A DNA stretch of 64,000 bases, from contig CAVQJU010000014.1 of assembly GCA_963712905.1 (NCBI GenBank), forward strand, positions 248,001 through 312,000, written 5' to 3'. The notes beneath the pieces were generated by a model. That model saw only the letters and a list, made by a program, of their open reading frames with translations, ran no database searches and was not told the DNA's origin. Position numbers and translations under genes: made by a program. Position 1 is the first letter of the stretch; every line of letters begins with the position of its first letter. Below are positions 8,619 to 16,446 of the stretch, piece after piece. The stretch comes from CAVQJU01 sp963712905. GTDB taxonomy: Bacteria > Acidobacteriota > Vicinamibacteria > Vicinamibacterales > CAVVIG01.

Positions 8619-8887
8619 GCGGCGGGGACGGCGCCACCGGCGTGCGCGCGGTCGTCGAAGTGCTCGCGCGCGCCCTGGCCGATCGACCGGCGGACGTGCG
8701 GGTCGTCGAGACGCAGCACGGCAAGACCACGCTCGTCGAGTTGTACTGCGCGCCGATCGACGCCGGGAAGATTCTCGGTCGTCAGGGCCGCACCGTCGCG
8801 GCGCTGCGGACGCTTGCGGCATCGGCCGGCGAGCGCGAGGGGAAGACCATCACGCTCGAAGTGCGGAATACTCCGTACAAGGGGTGA
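8615..8887 (+). CDS. khpA: KH-domain RNA-binding protein KhpA
   Basis: This 90-residue single KH-domain protein shows LARALADRPADVRVVET, then VELYCAPIDAGKILGRQGRT with the GxxG loop (GRQG), and RTLAASAGEREGKTITLEV. In other bacteria KhpA, with KhpB, binds many RNAs and affects cell division and translation. Its place between rpsP and rimM is the normal one. The GTG start overlaps the rpsP stop, so the two are translationally coupled. Confidence 0.9.
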   Translation: MSGGDGATGVRAVVEVLARALADRPADVRVVETQHGKTTLVELYCAPIDAGKILGRQGRTVAALRTLAASAGEREGKTITLEVRNTPYKG

Positions 8888-8897
8888 CACGAACGAT

Positions 8898-8957
8898 GCC
8901 ACGGAGGCACAGAGAGCACCGAGCCAAAGATCTCTGTGAGCTCTGTGCCTCTGTGGC
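8898..8957. repeat. Imperfect inverted repeat of GAGGCACAGAG words
   Basis: The left arm GCCACGGAGGCACAGAGA (8898-8915) is mirrored by the right part ending TGTGCCTCTGTGGC (8944-8957), with extra internal copies of the CTCTGTG word. It fills the whole khpA-rimM gap and leaves no ribosome-binding site before the rimM GTG. It resembles the repeat at 38.6 kb in design (CACNNAGG words). Confidence 0.7.
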
Positions 8958-8960
8958 TAC

Positions 8961-9485
8961 GTGACCTGGGACGAGATGGCCCTGGTCGGGCGCATCGCGC
9001 GCGCTCACGGCATCCGGGGGCAGGTCATCGTGAACCTCGACACGGACTTTCCGGACGAGCGTTTCCAGCCGGGGGCGACGCTGTTCACGATGCGGGGCGG
9101 TGTCGTGACACCGCTCACGGTGACGACGGCTCGCTTCCACGCCGGGCGCCCGGTGATTGGCCTCGCGGGCATCGACACGATGAACGCGGCGGAGAGCCTG
9201 GCCGGCCTCGAGCTGCGGATTCCGGCGGGGCAGCTGGCGGCGCTGCCGTCGGGCGCCTTCTACCACCACGAGTTGGTGGGGTGCCGGGTTGAGACGCGCG
9301 GCGGCGCGGCGGTCGGGGTCGTCGAACGCGTGGAAGGGACGCCTGGCGCGAGCCGGCTGGTGGTGGCTGGGACAACCGGCGAGATTCTGATCCCGCTGGC
9401 CGCCGGGATCTGCACCACGATCGACGTGGGCGCCCGGCGAATCGTGATCGACCCGCCCGAGGGGTTGCTGGATCTGAACGCGTGA
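8961..9485 (+). CDS. rimM: Ribosome maturation factor RimM
   Basis: The 174-residue factor assists late 30S assembly around S19. It shows the RimM N-terminal barrel start (M)ALVGRIARAHGIRGQV, then ETDFP-like DTDFPDERF, and the PRC-barrel part beginning FYHHELVGCRVETRGG, ending with IVIDPPEGLLDLNA. The GTG at 8961 gives the lineage-like beginning VTWDEM; ATG 8976 is an alternative. It overlaps trmD by four bases (GTGA). Confidence 0.94.
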   Translation: MTWDEMALVGRIARAHGIRGQVIVNLDTDFPDERFQPGATLFTMRGGVVTPLTVTTARFHAGRPVIGLAGIDTMNAAESLAGLELRIPAGQLAALPSGAFYHHELVGCRVETRGGAAVGVVERVEGTPGASRLVVAGTTGEILIPLAAGICTTIDVGARRIVIDPPEGLLDLNA

Positions 9486-10228
9486 CTTTCGACATCGTCA
9501 CGATCTTTCCGGCGATGATCCGGCAGGCGCTGGCGGAGGGGGTGGTGGGCCGGGCCATCGAGCGGGGGACGCTGGACGTGGCGATCCACGACCTGCGAGA
9601 CTTCACGACCGACCGGCATCGCGTCGTGGACGACGTGCCGTACGGCGGCGGGCCCGGGATGGTATTGAAGCCGGAGCCGATCTTCCGGGCGCTCGACGCC
9701 ATCGGTGAACGGCGAGGGGCGCCTCCGGAGACGATGCTGACGGCGCTGATGTCGCCGCAGGGCACGCGGTTCACGCAGGCCGAAGCGGTGAGGCTGAGCG
9801 GCGCGGCGCATGTGGTGCTGCTCTGCGGCCGATACGAAGGGGTGGACGAGCGCGTGCGCGCGCGGGTCGCCGAGGAAATTTCGATCGGCGACTACGTCCT
9901 CAGCGGAGGAGAGTTGCCCGCGCTGGTGGTGGTCGACGCCGTCGCGCGGCACGTGCCGGGAGTCGTGGGGGACGACCAGTCAGTGGCGGACGATTCGTTC
10001 AGCCGCGGGCTGCTCGATTTTCCGCACTACACGCGGCCCGCGGACGTGGGGTCGCTGCGGGTGCCCGACGTGCTGTTGTCGGGCAACCACGCGGAGATTC
10101 GGCGCTGGCGCAAGCGCGAGTCGCTGAGCCGCACGCTCGAACGCCGGCCGGACCTGCTGGCCGGCGCGGCGCTGGACGAGGAAGAGCAGGAGATACTGCG
10201 CGAGCTCGTCGCCGGACGAAAAACGTAG
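9482..10228 (+). CDS. trmD: tRNA (guanine-N1)-methyltransferase TrmD
   Basis: The 248-residue SPOUT methylase makes m1G37 in tRNAs that read CNN and some GNN codons, preventing +1 frameshifts. Visible motifs: FDIVTIFPAMI at the start, DLRDFTTDRHRVVDDVPYGG, GPGMVLKPEPIF, the trefoil-knot VVLLCGRYEGVDERV, SIGDYVLSGGELPALVVVDA, and HYTRPADVGSLRVPDVLLSG. GTG start overlapping the rimM stop. Confidence 0.96.
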   Translation: MTFDIVTIFPAMIRQALAEGVVGRAIERGTLDVAIHDLRDFTTDRHRVVDDVPYGGGPGMVLKPEPIFRALDAIGERRGAPPETMLTALMSPQGTRFTQAEAVRLSGAAHVVLLCGRYEGVDERVRARVAEEISIGDYVLSGGELPALVVVDAVARHVPGVVGDDQSVADDSFSRGLLDFPHYTRPADVGSLRVPDVLLSGNHAEIRRWRKRESLSRTLERRPDLLAGAALDEEEQEILRELVAGRKT

Positions 10229-10260
10229 TGCGGGCGCGGGGCCCGCTGGGGGAGCACGAT

Positions 10261-10611
10261 ATGGGAGCTATTGAGATTTCGGAAAAATCGCAGCTGATGG
10301 ACCGGCCGGCCATGAAGTCGGGCGACACCGTTCGCGTGCACGTCAAGGTCCGCGAAGGCGACAAGGAACGCATCCAGATGTTCGAGGGCGTGGTCATCGG
10401 CATGCATCGCGGCGGAACGAAGGCCTCGTTCACCGTGCGCAAGGTGTCGTTCGGCCAGGGGGTGGAGCGCATTTTCCCGCTGCACTCGCCCACGATTCAG
10501 AAGATCGACATCGTGCGTTCGGCCAAGGTTCGCCGCGCGAAGCTCTACTACCTGCGCGACCTGAAGGGCAAGGCGGCGCGCATGAAGGAAAGCGACAAAC
10601 CCGCCAGCTAG
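10261..10611 (+). CDS. rplS: 50S ribosomal protein L19
   Basis: The 116-residue protein has the bL19 pattern: PAMKSGDTVRVHVKVREGDK, RIQMFEGVVIGMHRGG, SFTVRKVSFGQGVERIFPLH, SPTIQKIDIVRSAKVRRAKL and LRDLKGKAARMKE. Start ATG 10261 follows GGGGGAG. It lies 32 bases after trmD and eight bases before rnhB, the usual order. Confidence 0.96.
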   Translation: MGAIEISEKSQLMDRPAMKSGDTVRVHVKVREGDKERIQMFEGVVIGMHRGGTKASFTVRKVSFGQGVERIFPLHSPTIQKIDIVRSAKVRRAKLYYLRDLKGKAARMKESDKPAS

Positions 10612-10619
10612 GGTCCGTC

Positions 10620-11243
10620 ATGACGCGCGTGTCCGCCACGCGAACGCTCGAGAACGCGCTCCGGCGGGTGGGGTTCATGCACGTCGCGGGCGTCGACGAG
10701 GTCGGGCGCGGCTGCCTCGCGGGCCCGGTGGTGGCGGCCGCCGTCGTGCTGCATCCCGACCGGCACGTCGCCGGCGTGTCCGACTCGAAGGCCGTTCCGG
10801 CCGAGGAGCGCGAGCTCCTCTACGAGCAGATCACGCGCTGCGCCGTGGCGTGGGCCGTCGCCGGCGCCGATCCTCTCGAGATCGATCGGATCAACATTCA
10901 CCAGGCCTCGCTCCGCGCGATGCAGCGCGCCATCCTCGCCCTTGCCCCGCTCCCCGATATTGTCCTGGTGGACGCGTTTCGCGTACCGGACCTTCCGATG
11001 GCGCAGCGCGGGGTGGCCCACGGCGACCGGCGCTGCTCGGCCATCGCGGCCGCGTCAATCATCGCGAAGGTCACCCGCGACCGGCAGATGCGCGACCTCC
11101 ATGTCCGCGATCCCCGATACGGGTTCGACCGTCACAAAGGCTATGCGACAGCCGATCACCTTGACGCCGTTGCACGGTATGGCTATTCGGATGTGCATCG
11201 GCGGTCATTCCGGCCGTCGGCCCGGTTTGATACCATTGAATGA
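10620..11243 (+). CDS. rnhB: Ribonuclease HII
   Basis: The 207-residue enzyme nicks RNA in RNA-DNA hybrids, including single ribonucleotides in DNA. Active-site motifs are VDEVGRGCLAGPVVAAAVVL (DEAGRG type; here DEVGRG), the Asp in ILVDAF, and HGDRRCSAIAAASIIAKVTR with RYGFDRHKGYAT. The ending is a standard short tail. It closes the translation-factor cluster; the TPR gene starts nine bases later. Confidence 0.95.
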   Translation: MTRVSATRTLENALRRVGFMHVAGVDEVGRGCLAGPVVAAAVVLHPDRHVAGVSDSKAVPAEERELLYEQITRCAVAWAVAGADPLEIDRINIHQASLRAMQRAILALAPLPDIVLVDAFRVPDLPMAQRGVAHGDRRCSAIAAASIIAKVTRDRQMRDLHVRDPRYGFDRHKGYATADHLDAVARYGYSDVHRRSFRPSARFDTIE

Positions 11244-11252
11244 AGCCTACCC

Positions 11253-13469
11253 GTGCCGCTTGACCGCGTCGCCGCACTCCGAAACGCCGAGAAGTTGCTC
11301 CGCCAGGGCAAGGTCGAACCTGCCATCGCGGAGTACCTGCGCATCGTCGAAGATTCGCCGCGCGACCTGAATTCGACAAACACGCTCGGCGATCTCTATG
11401 TGCGGGCAAACCAGACCGACAAGGCCGTCGAGCAGTACCTCCGCATCGCGTCGATTCTTCACGACGACGGGTTCCTGCCGAAGGCGGGAGCACTCTACAA
11501 GAAGATTCTCAAGATCAAGCCGGACCACGAGCAGGCGCTCGTGCAGGCGGCGGAGATTGCCGCCAACCAGGGGTTGCTCGCCGACGCGCGGATGTATTTC
11601 AAGACCGTCGCCGATCGGCGGCGCGCGCGCGGCGATGCGCGCGGCGTCGCGCAGGTGATGATCCGGCTCGGGACGCTCGACCCGGCGGATTTTCAGGCGC
11701 GGATGGGTGCCGCGGCGGCCCGCGTGGACATCGGCGAGTTGTCCGAGGCGGCGGCCGATCTCAAGACGATCGCCGCCGAGCTGTGCGAAGCGGGCCGGCA
11801 GCCCGAAGCGATTGAGGCGCTGCGGCAGGCCGCGCTGATCAGGCCGGACGACGATGAAATCCGCGAGCGCCTGCTCGAGGTGTATCTCGGCGCCGGCGAG
11901 CTCGAGCGCGCCCGCGAGTGCGCGGTCACGCCCCAGCAGTTCAAGTCGCTGGCCGCGGCGTTCGATGTCAGCGGCCGGACCGGCGACGCGCTGGAGATGC
12001 TGCGCGAGGCGGCGCGCCTCGATCCCGACGACGCCGAACTGCGCGAGCATCTGGCGCGGACCTTCGTCGCCAACGGCAACATGCAGGCCGCGAGCGAATA
12101 CCTCACGGCCGAAACCGCCGGCAGCGACCCGCAGCTGCAGCTCATGGCGGCCGAACTGGCGCTGCGCGGCAACGCCGACGACGGCATGGCGCTCGTGCGC
12201 CGGCTGCTCGAGCAGGATCCCGCGCGCCGCGACGACATTGCCGCGGTGGGCTGGAAACTCGCCGGCGAACTGCCGGAGGTCGCCTTCAAGGTCGTCGAAC
12301 TGGCGGCCGAGACGGCGGTTGTGCAGACCGACTGGGCATCGGCCGCGGCCGTCCTCCAGGAATACGTGACGCTCGTGCCGCATCACATCCCCGCGTTGAT
12401 GCGGCTGGTGGAGATCTGCGTGGACGGCGGCCTCGAAGCCACGATGTACGCCGCACAGGCGCAGCTGGCCGACGCGTACATCGCCGCCAACATGGGGCCC
12501 GAAGCCCGGTTCATCGCCGAGGACCTCGTCGCGCGCGAGCCGTGGGAACGGGCCAACATCGAACGGTTCCGCCGCTCGCTGGTGATCCTCGGAGAAACGG
12601 ATCCTGATGGCGTGATCGCGGAGCGGCTGAGCGGCTCGACACCGTTCATGAGCACCGACGTGATCACCCGCGCGGCGTTTCCGTCGCTCGATGCGGCCTC
12701 GTCGTCGGTCGATGCGTCGCCGGTGGGGGCGCCTGAGGAAGCCGGTATTTTCGACGACGATCCGCTGGACCTGGCGTCGCTGACGGGGCTCGATGGCCCC
12801 ATGCAGCCGGCAGCGCCGCAGGCGCCGGCGCGGCGAGAGCCGGAACCGTCGCCGCAGGTCGAGACGACGCGCTTCGAGCTGAGCCCGGACGGGATCGACA
12901 TGTCCAACCCGTTCGGCGACACCGACGCCGCCGGGGCCGGTCCGAAGGCTCACGCGGAGCAGGAAAGCGTGGAAGTCGATCTGAGCATCGTCCTGGGCGA
13001 CATGGGCGGATCGCCGGCGCCGCTCGGGGACGGAGATCTCGACAGCGTTTTCGAGCAGTTGCGCGGCGAAGCGTCGAAGCTGTCCGGGGCCGACGGCGGG
13101 GACGAGCATCTGCGGCGCGGCATGTCGCTGCGCCAGGCCGGCCAGATCGACGAGAGCATTCAGGCGTTCGAGATGGCGGCGCGGTCGCCGCGCCATCGAT
13201 TCCAGGCAGCCACCCTCATCGGGCGGACGCATCGCGGCCGCGGCCGCCTGCCCGAGGCGATCGAGTGGTTCGAACGGGCCGCGCAGGTCCCCGCGCCGAG
13301 TGAAGACGAAGGGCACATGCTCATGTACGAGCTCGCCGACGTGCTCGAATCGACCGGCGAAGTGGCCCGCGCCCTCGCGATCTGCATCGAGCTGCAGGCC
13401 AACGCGCCCGAGTTCCGCGACGTCGCCGAGCGTGTCGACCGCCTCAACAAAGTGCAGGCGCGGGGGTAA
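11253..13469 (+). CDS. Large tetratricopeptide-repeat protein
   Basis: The 738-residue protein has no signal peptide. It is built of helical repeats: residues 1-~110 are clear TPRs (AEKLLRQGKVEPAIAEYLRI, TLGDLYVRANQTDKAVEQYL, AGALYKKILKIKPDHEQALV). More degenerate repeats run to ~440. An acidic/Pro-rich low-complexity linker (~460-590) follows, and two further TPRs lie near the end (RRGMSLRQAGQIDESIQAFE, IGRTHRGRGRLPEAIEWFER). Function unknown; it is probably a protein-protein scaffold. GTG start nine bases after rnhB; the next membrane-protein frame opens almost immediately after its stop. Confidence 0.85.
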   Translation: MPLDRVAALRNAEKLLRQGKVEPAIAEYLRIVEDSPRDLNSTNTLGDLYVRANQTDKAVEQYLRIASILHDDGFLPKAGALYKKILKIKPDHEQALVQAAEIAANQGLLADARMYFKTVADRRRARGDARGVAQVMIRLGTLDPADFQARMGAAAARVDIGELSEAAADLKTIAAELCEAGRQPEAIEALRQAALIRPDDDEIRERLLEVYLGAGELERARECAVTPQQFKSLAAAFDVSGRTGDALEMLREAARLDPDDAELREHLARTFVANGNMQAASEYLTAETAGSDPQLQLMAAELALRGNADDGMALVRRLLEQDPARRDDIAAVGWKLAGELPEVAFKVVELAAETAVVQTDWASAAAVLQEYVTLVPHHIPALMRLVEICVDGGLEATMYAAQAQLADAYIAANMGPEARFIAEDLVAREPWERANIERFRRSLVILGETDPDGVIAERLSGSTPFMSTDVITRAAFPSLDAASSSVDASPVGAPEEAGIFDDDPLDLASLTGLDGPMQPAAPQAPARREPEPSPQVETTRFELSPDGIDMSNPFGDTDAAGAGPKAHAEQESVEVDLSIVLGDMGGSPAPLGDGDLDSVFEQLRGEASKLSGADGGDEHLRRGMSLRQAGQIDESIQAFEMAARSPRHRFQAATLIGRTHRGRGRLPEAIEWFERAAQVPAPSEDEGHMLMYELADVLESTGEVARALAICIELQANAPEFRDVAERVDRLNKVQARG

Positions 13470-13473
13470 GAAC

Positions 13474-13731
13474 CTGATTCGCCGGCTGGTCTACGTCGCG
13501 TTCTTCCTCGAGGTCGGCCTGCTGCTCGTCGTGCTGCCCTGGTCGACCTTCTGGGACAACAACTACTTCGTGCTCAAGTGGCCCGCGATCCGGCCGTTCC
13601 TCACGAATCACTTCGTGCGGGGCGGCGTCACGGGCCTCGGCGGCGTCAACCTCGCTGCCGGCTTCGTCGATCTGTCGCTGGTGTTCGCCTCGCGTGAGTC
13701 GCGCGACGCGACTGACCGGCCCGCGGCGTGA
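13474..13731 (+). CDS. Small conserved membrane protein, non-canonical start
   Basis: About 85 residues with a hydrophobic first segment (RRLVYVAFFLEVGLLLVVLP), then PWSTFWDNNYFVLKWPAIRPFL, FVRGGVTGLGGVNLAAGFVD and a second short hydrophobic stretch (LAAGFVDLSLVFA). It resembles small two-helix membrane proteins I associate with this lineage. The frame contains no ATG, GTG or TTG before the first helix. CTG at 13474, five bases after the TPR stop, is the likeliest start, perhaps by translational coupling. It overlaps thiE by four bases (GTGA). Function unknown. Confidence 0.65.
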   Translation: MIRRLVYVAFFLEVGLLLVVLPWSTFWDNNYFVLKWPAIRPFLTNHFVRGGVTGLGGVNLAAGFVDLSLVFASRESRDATDRPAA

Positions 13732-14345
13732 TCCTCTGCCTCGTCACCGATCGGCGCAGGCGCCCCGTGCTCGACCACTGCCGCGACGCTGTCCGCGCCG
13801 GCGTCGATCTCATCCAGATCCGGGAACCGGGCCTCGAGTCGCCCGAGCTCCTGTCGCTCGCCGTGCAGGTGGTCGTCATGACGCGCGACACGCCGACGCG
13901 GGTCGTCGTGAACGACAGGCTGGACGTCGCACTCGCGTCGGGGGCACACGGCGTCCACCTGCGCGGCGATTCGATCCCGCCCGACCGCGCGCGATCGATG
14001 GCGCCGGCCGGGTTTCTCATCGGGCGATCCGTGCACGGCGCCGACGAAGCCGTCAGCGCGGCGCGGGACGTAGACTACATGATGGCGGGCACGGTGTTTC
14101 CGACGGCATCGAAGCCCGGCCTGCGCCAGCATCTCGGCCTGGCCGGGCTCGCGGCGATCGTTCGGGCCGTTCCGGTGCCGGTTCTCGCCATCGGCGGCGT
14201 GTCGATGGAGCGGATCGAGGCCGTGGCGGCGACAGGCGCCGCGGGGATGGCGGCAATCGGCCTGTTCGACGCGGAGGCCGAGGACCTGGCGGGGGTGGTT
14301 CGTGAGGCGCGGCGACAGTTTGACAGGGTGAGATCCGCTTCCTAA
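13728..14345 (+). CDS. thiE: Thiamine-phosphate synthase (ThiE/TenI family)
   Basis: The 205-residue TIM-barrel protein would join HMP-PP and thiazole phosphate. Landmarks: LCLVTDRRR, VDLIQIREPGLESPELL, VVVNDRLDVALASGAHGVHL (TVND-type motif), GRSVHGADEA, DYMMAGTVFPTASKPG and VPVLAIGGVSMERIEAV. ThiE and the TenI branch share these, so catalysis as ThiE is probable but not certain. No other thiamine genes are nearby. The end contains the promoter for the next gene. Confidence 0.82.
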   Translation: MILCLVTDRRRRPVLDHCRDAVRAGVDLIQIREPGLESPELLSLAVQVVVMTRDTPTRVVVNDRLDVALASGAHGVHLRGDSIPPDRARSMAPAGFLIGRSVHGADEAVSAARDVDYMMAGTVFPTASKPGLRQHLGLAGLAAIVRAVPVPVLAIGGVSMERIEAVAATGAAGMAAIGLFDAEAEDLAGVVREARRQFDRVRSAS

Positions 14346-14348
14346 CAT
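14320..14348 (+). promoter_or_regulatory. Sigma70-type promoter before the RodZ-like gene
   Basis: TTGACA (14320-14325), 17-base spacer, TAACAT (14343-14348). Transcription should begin near 14355, just after ATG 14350, which argues that translation starts at ATG 14374. Confidence 0.6.
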
Positions 14349-14373
14349 AATGCCGAGGTTGGCCCGGCCGATG

Positions 14374-15246
14374 GTGGCACAGCATGCGCGCGGCGATGTC
14401 GGAAGGACGCTGCGCGAAGCGCGCGAACGCCGGGGCCTGTCGCTGCGCCAGATTTCCAACGCGACGAAAATCGCGATGATGACGCTCGAGGCGCTCGAGC
14501 GCAACGATATCGCGCGCCTCCCCGGCGGGATCTTCAGCCGGGGGGTCGTGCGGGCCTATGCGGTCGAGGTGGGCCTCGATCCGGAAGTCGTGATCGAGCA
14601 GTTCATGGGCCAGTTCCCCCAGGACTCGGTGACGGCCGGCCATCCCACGTCATCCCAGGTCGAGGATCACCAGGCGGTCGAAAGCGAACGGCGCACGGCG
14701 TCCACCCTGGTGCGTCTCGTCGCGATCAGCATTCCGATCGCGGCCGTCGTCGTCTATTTCGGGACGGCGGGGAGACGCAGTCAGCAGTCGGCAGTCGACG
14801 GTCAGCAGTCGGCAGTCGGCAGTCAGCAGGCGACAGTCAGCAGTCAGCAGGCGACAGTCAGCAGTCAGCAGTCGACAGTCGGCAGTCAGCAGTCGGCAGT
14901 CGGCGATCAGCAGCCGGCTCCAGCGGCCGCGGTCGAGGCGCCTGCGCCGGCGCCCGAGCCGCTGGCGGCGGTGCCGGCCGACCGATTCATCGTGCAGGTG
15001 ACCGCGGCCAGGCAGTCGTGGATTGGGGCGATTGTCGATGGAAGCCGGGCGGCGCAGCGGGAGTTCAAATCCGGCGAGGAAGCCACCTTCGAGGTGCGCA
15101 AGGAAATCGTCCTCACCGCCGGCGACGCCGGCGGCGTGTCGGTGACGTTCAACGGGTTGCCGACGAGGCCGCTTGGCGGAAATGGCCAGGTGGTCACGTG
15201 GCGCGTCAACCTGGCCAACTTCAAGACTTATCTCGTCACACCATGA
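14374..15246 (+). CDS. RodZ-like helix-turn-helix membrane protein with repeat-invaded linker
   Basis: About 290 residues. The N-terminal HTH_25 domain reads GRTLREARERRGLSLRQISN, then TLEALERNDIARLPGGIFSR and VVRAYAVEVGLDPE. One membrane helix follows (LVRLVAISIPIAAVVVYFG, ~110-128). The C-terminal domain reads ADRFIVQVTAARQSWIGAIVDG ... FEVRKEIVLTAGDAGGVSV, like the DUF4115 part of RodZ, a cytoskeletal cell-shape partner of MreB. The linker (~136-180) is six copies of a seven-residue SQQSAVG-like unit encoded by a 21-base repeat that also exists outside genes at 32.15 kb. ATG 14374 is chosen from the promoter position. Overlaps the next gene (ATGA). Confidence 0.8.
   Translation: MAQHARGDVGRTLREARERRGLSLRQISNATKIAMMTLEALERNDIARLPGGIFSRGVVRAYAVEVGLDPEVVIEQFMGQFPQDSVTAGHPTSSQVEDHQAVESERRTASTLVRLVAISIPIAAVVVYFGTAGRRSQQSAVDGQQSAVGSQQATVSSQQATVSSQQSTVGSQQSAVGDQQPAPAAAVEAPAPAPEPLAAVPADRFIVQVTAARQSWIGAIVDGSRAAQREFKSGEEATFEVRKEIVLTAGDAGGVSVTFNGLPTRPLGGNGQVVTWRVNLANFKTYLVTP
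14779..14913. repeat. 21-base tandem repeat inside the RodZ-like gene
   Basis: About six 21-base units, each three variants of a seven-base word (AGTCAGC/AGTCGGC/AGGCGAC). Because 21 is divisible by three the frame is kept, and the repeat is translated as SQQ(S/A)(A/T)V(G/S/D). The same words on the opposite strand form the intergenic array at 32148-32201. Confidence 0.85.
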
Positions 15247-16022
15247 TCGCCAGTCCCCTGGTCGAATTCTTCAAACGCGGAGAGGTGGCGCGCGACGTGC
15301 GCCTGCTGGCGGCGCAGGGCGGCTTCGCGCCGCGGGCGCACGAGCAGTTGAGCATTCTCGTCCTGCTGCTCGAGGATCCGGATCCCGAGATCCGGCAGAC
15401 GGCAGACGCGACGCTGAACCGGCTGCCCGCCGAGGCCCTCTCAAGGTTCCTGGCCCGGCCCGACGTGTCGGTCACGCTCAAGGACTTCTTCGCGGCGCGC
15501 GGCGTCGCAGCGGTGGCCAGCGCGCCGGCCGAAGACGCCGAAGCGCCGCTCGTGGACGTGGACGTCGCCGAACCAGGGGACGAGGACCTGCTGGCGGAGG
15601 GCGACACCGACCAGCTCAGCGTCAGCCAGAAGATTGCCAAGATGACCTTCACGCAGCGCCTGAAGGCCGCGTCGAAGGGCACGCGCGAGATGCGGGCCAT
15701 CCTGGTCCGCGACACGAACAAGATGATTGCGGCCGCCGTGATGAGCAGCCCGAAGCTCACGGAGCAGGAGGTCGAAAGCATCGCGAGGATGGCGGCCGTC
15801 TCGGAAGACGTGCTGCGGATGATCGCGCACAACCGCGCCTGGATGAAGAGCTACAAAGTCGTGCTCGGCCTGGTGAAGAACCCGAAGACCCCCGTGGCGC
15901 TCAGCATGAACCTGCTGCAGCGCGTGAGCACGAAGGACTGTTCGCAGATCGCCGTCGACCGCAACGTTCCGGAACCGCTGCGCCTCGCCGCGCGGAAGAA
16001 GACGATGGAGAACCGAATCTAG
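15243..16022 (+). CDS. Conserved hypothetical helical-repeat protein
   Basis: 259 residues, no signal peptide. The first ~100 residues are HEAT-like helices (LEDPDPEIRQTADATLNRLP). An acidic linker (~110-130, EDAEAPLVDVDVAEPGDED) follows. The C-terminal block is KIAKMTFTQRLKAASKG ... REMRAILVRDTNKMIAAAV ... VLRMIAHNRAWMKSYKV ... NLLQRVSTKDCSQIAVDRNV. That block resembles a domain in hypothetical proteins of Acidobacteriota and deltaproteobacteria-like bacteria, of unknown role. It is coupled to the RodZ-like gene by an ATGA overlap. It ends before a large inverted repeat facing a convergent gene. Confidence 0.75.
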   Translation: MIASPLVEFFKRGEVARDVRLLAAQGGFAPRAHEQLSILVLLLEDPDPEIRQTADATLNRLPAEALSRFLARPDVSVTLKDFFAARGVAAVASAPAEDAEAPLVDVDVAEPGDEDLLAEGDTDQLSVSQKIAKMTFTQRLKAASKGTREMRAILVRDTNKMIAAAVMSSPKLTEQEVESIARMAAVSEDVLRMIAHNRAWMKSYKVVLGLVKNPKTPVALSMNLLQRVSTKDCSQIAVDRNVPEPLRLAARKKTMENRI

Positions 16023-16053
16023 TAGAGCACTTTTCAGATAGACGTGGCTGTAA

Positions 16054-16195
16054 GTCCCTGGTCCTCGGGCCTTGGTTCCTGGTCAGTTCTTGGTCCATAG
16101 TCCCCTTCGTCCGCATCTCTGTGGACCGGCTCTGGGACGCCGTCGGGACCCAGGACGAAGGACGGACCAAGAACTAGGGACGAAGAACCAAGGAC
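16054..16195. repeat. Long imperfect inverted repeat of TTGGTCC/GGACGAAG words
   Basis: AGTTCTTGGTCC (16085-16096) is the exact reverse complement of GGACCAAGAACT (16164-16175). CCTTGGTTC near 16070 pairs with GAACCAAGG near 16186. Further CCTGGTCC/GGACCCAGGAC words lie between. It fills the gap between two convergent genes and could serve as a bidirectional terminator. Confidence 0.75.
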
Positions 16196-16227
16196 GGGCG
16201 CTACACCGAAACGAAAACCGCTGGCTG

Positions 16228-16446
16228 TCAGTTCTTCTTCTTTCCTCCGCGTCCCCAGTCCTGCCGCATCTGCGCGAGCCCGTCCATGTAGACGGCCGCG
16301 CGCTCGCGTTCGTCCTCGTTGTTCATCGACTTCAGCAGGTCGAGCGCCCGCGCAAGATCGGCCTGGATCGTCTTCGCCGTGGTGCGGTAGTAGAGGCGCT
16401 TGATTTCGGCGATCTTGTCGTCCGCCGACAGCATCGGAAGCTTCAC
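16228..16446 (-). CDS. Small conserved hypothetical protein
   Basis: 72 residues: KLPMLSADDKIAEIKRLYYR, TTAKTIQADLARALDLLKSM, NNEDERERAAVYMDGLAQMR, ending in a Lys tail. It looks all-helical and soluble. The GTG start overlaps the TGA of the GHMP kinase (GTGA), so the two form a coupled pair on the minus strand. Function unknown. Confidence 0.7.
   Translation of the reverse strand: MKLPMLSADDKIAEIKRLYYRTTAKTIQADLARALDLLKSMNNEDERERAAVYMDGLAQMRQDWGRGGKKKN

Noticed and set aside
14779..14913. CRISPR-like array
   Set aside because: The units are contiguous with no spacers and no cas genes are in the window; it is a tandem repeat that is translated.
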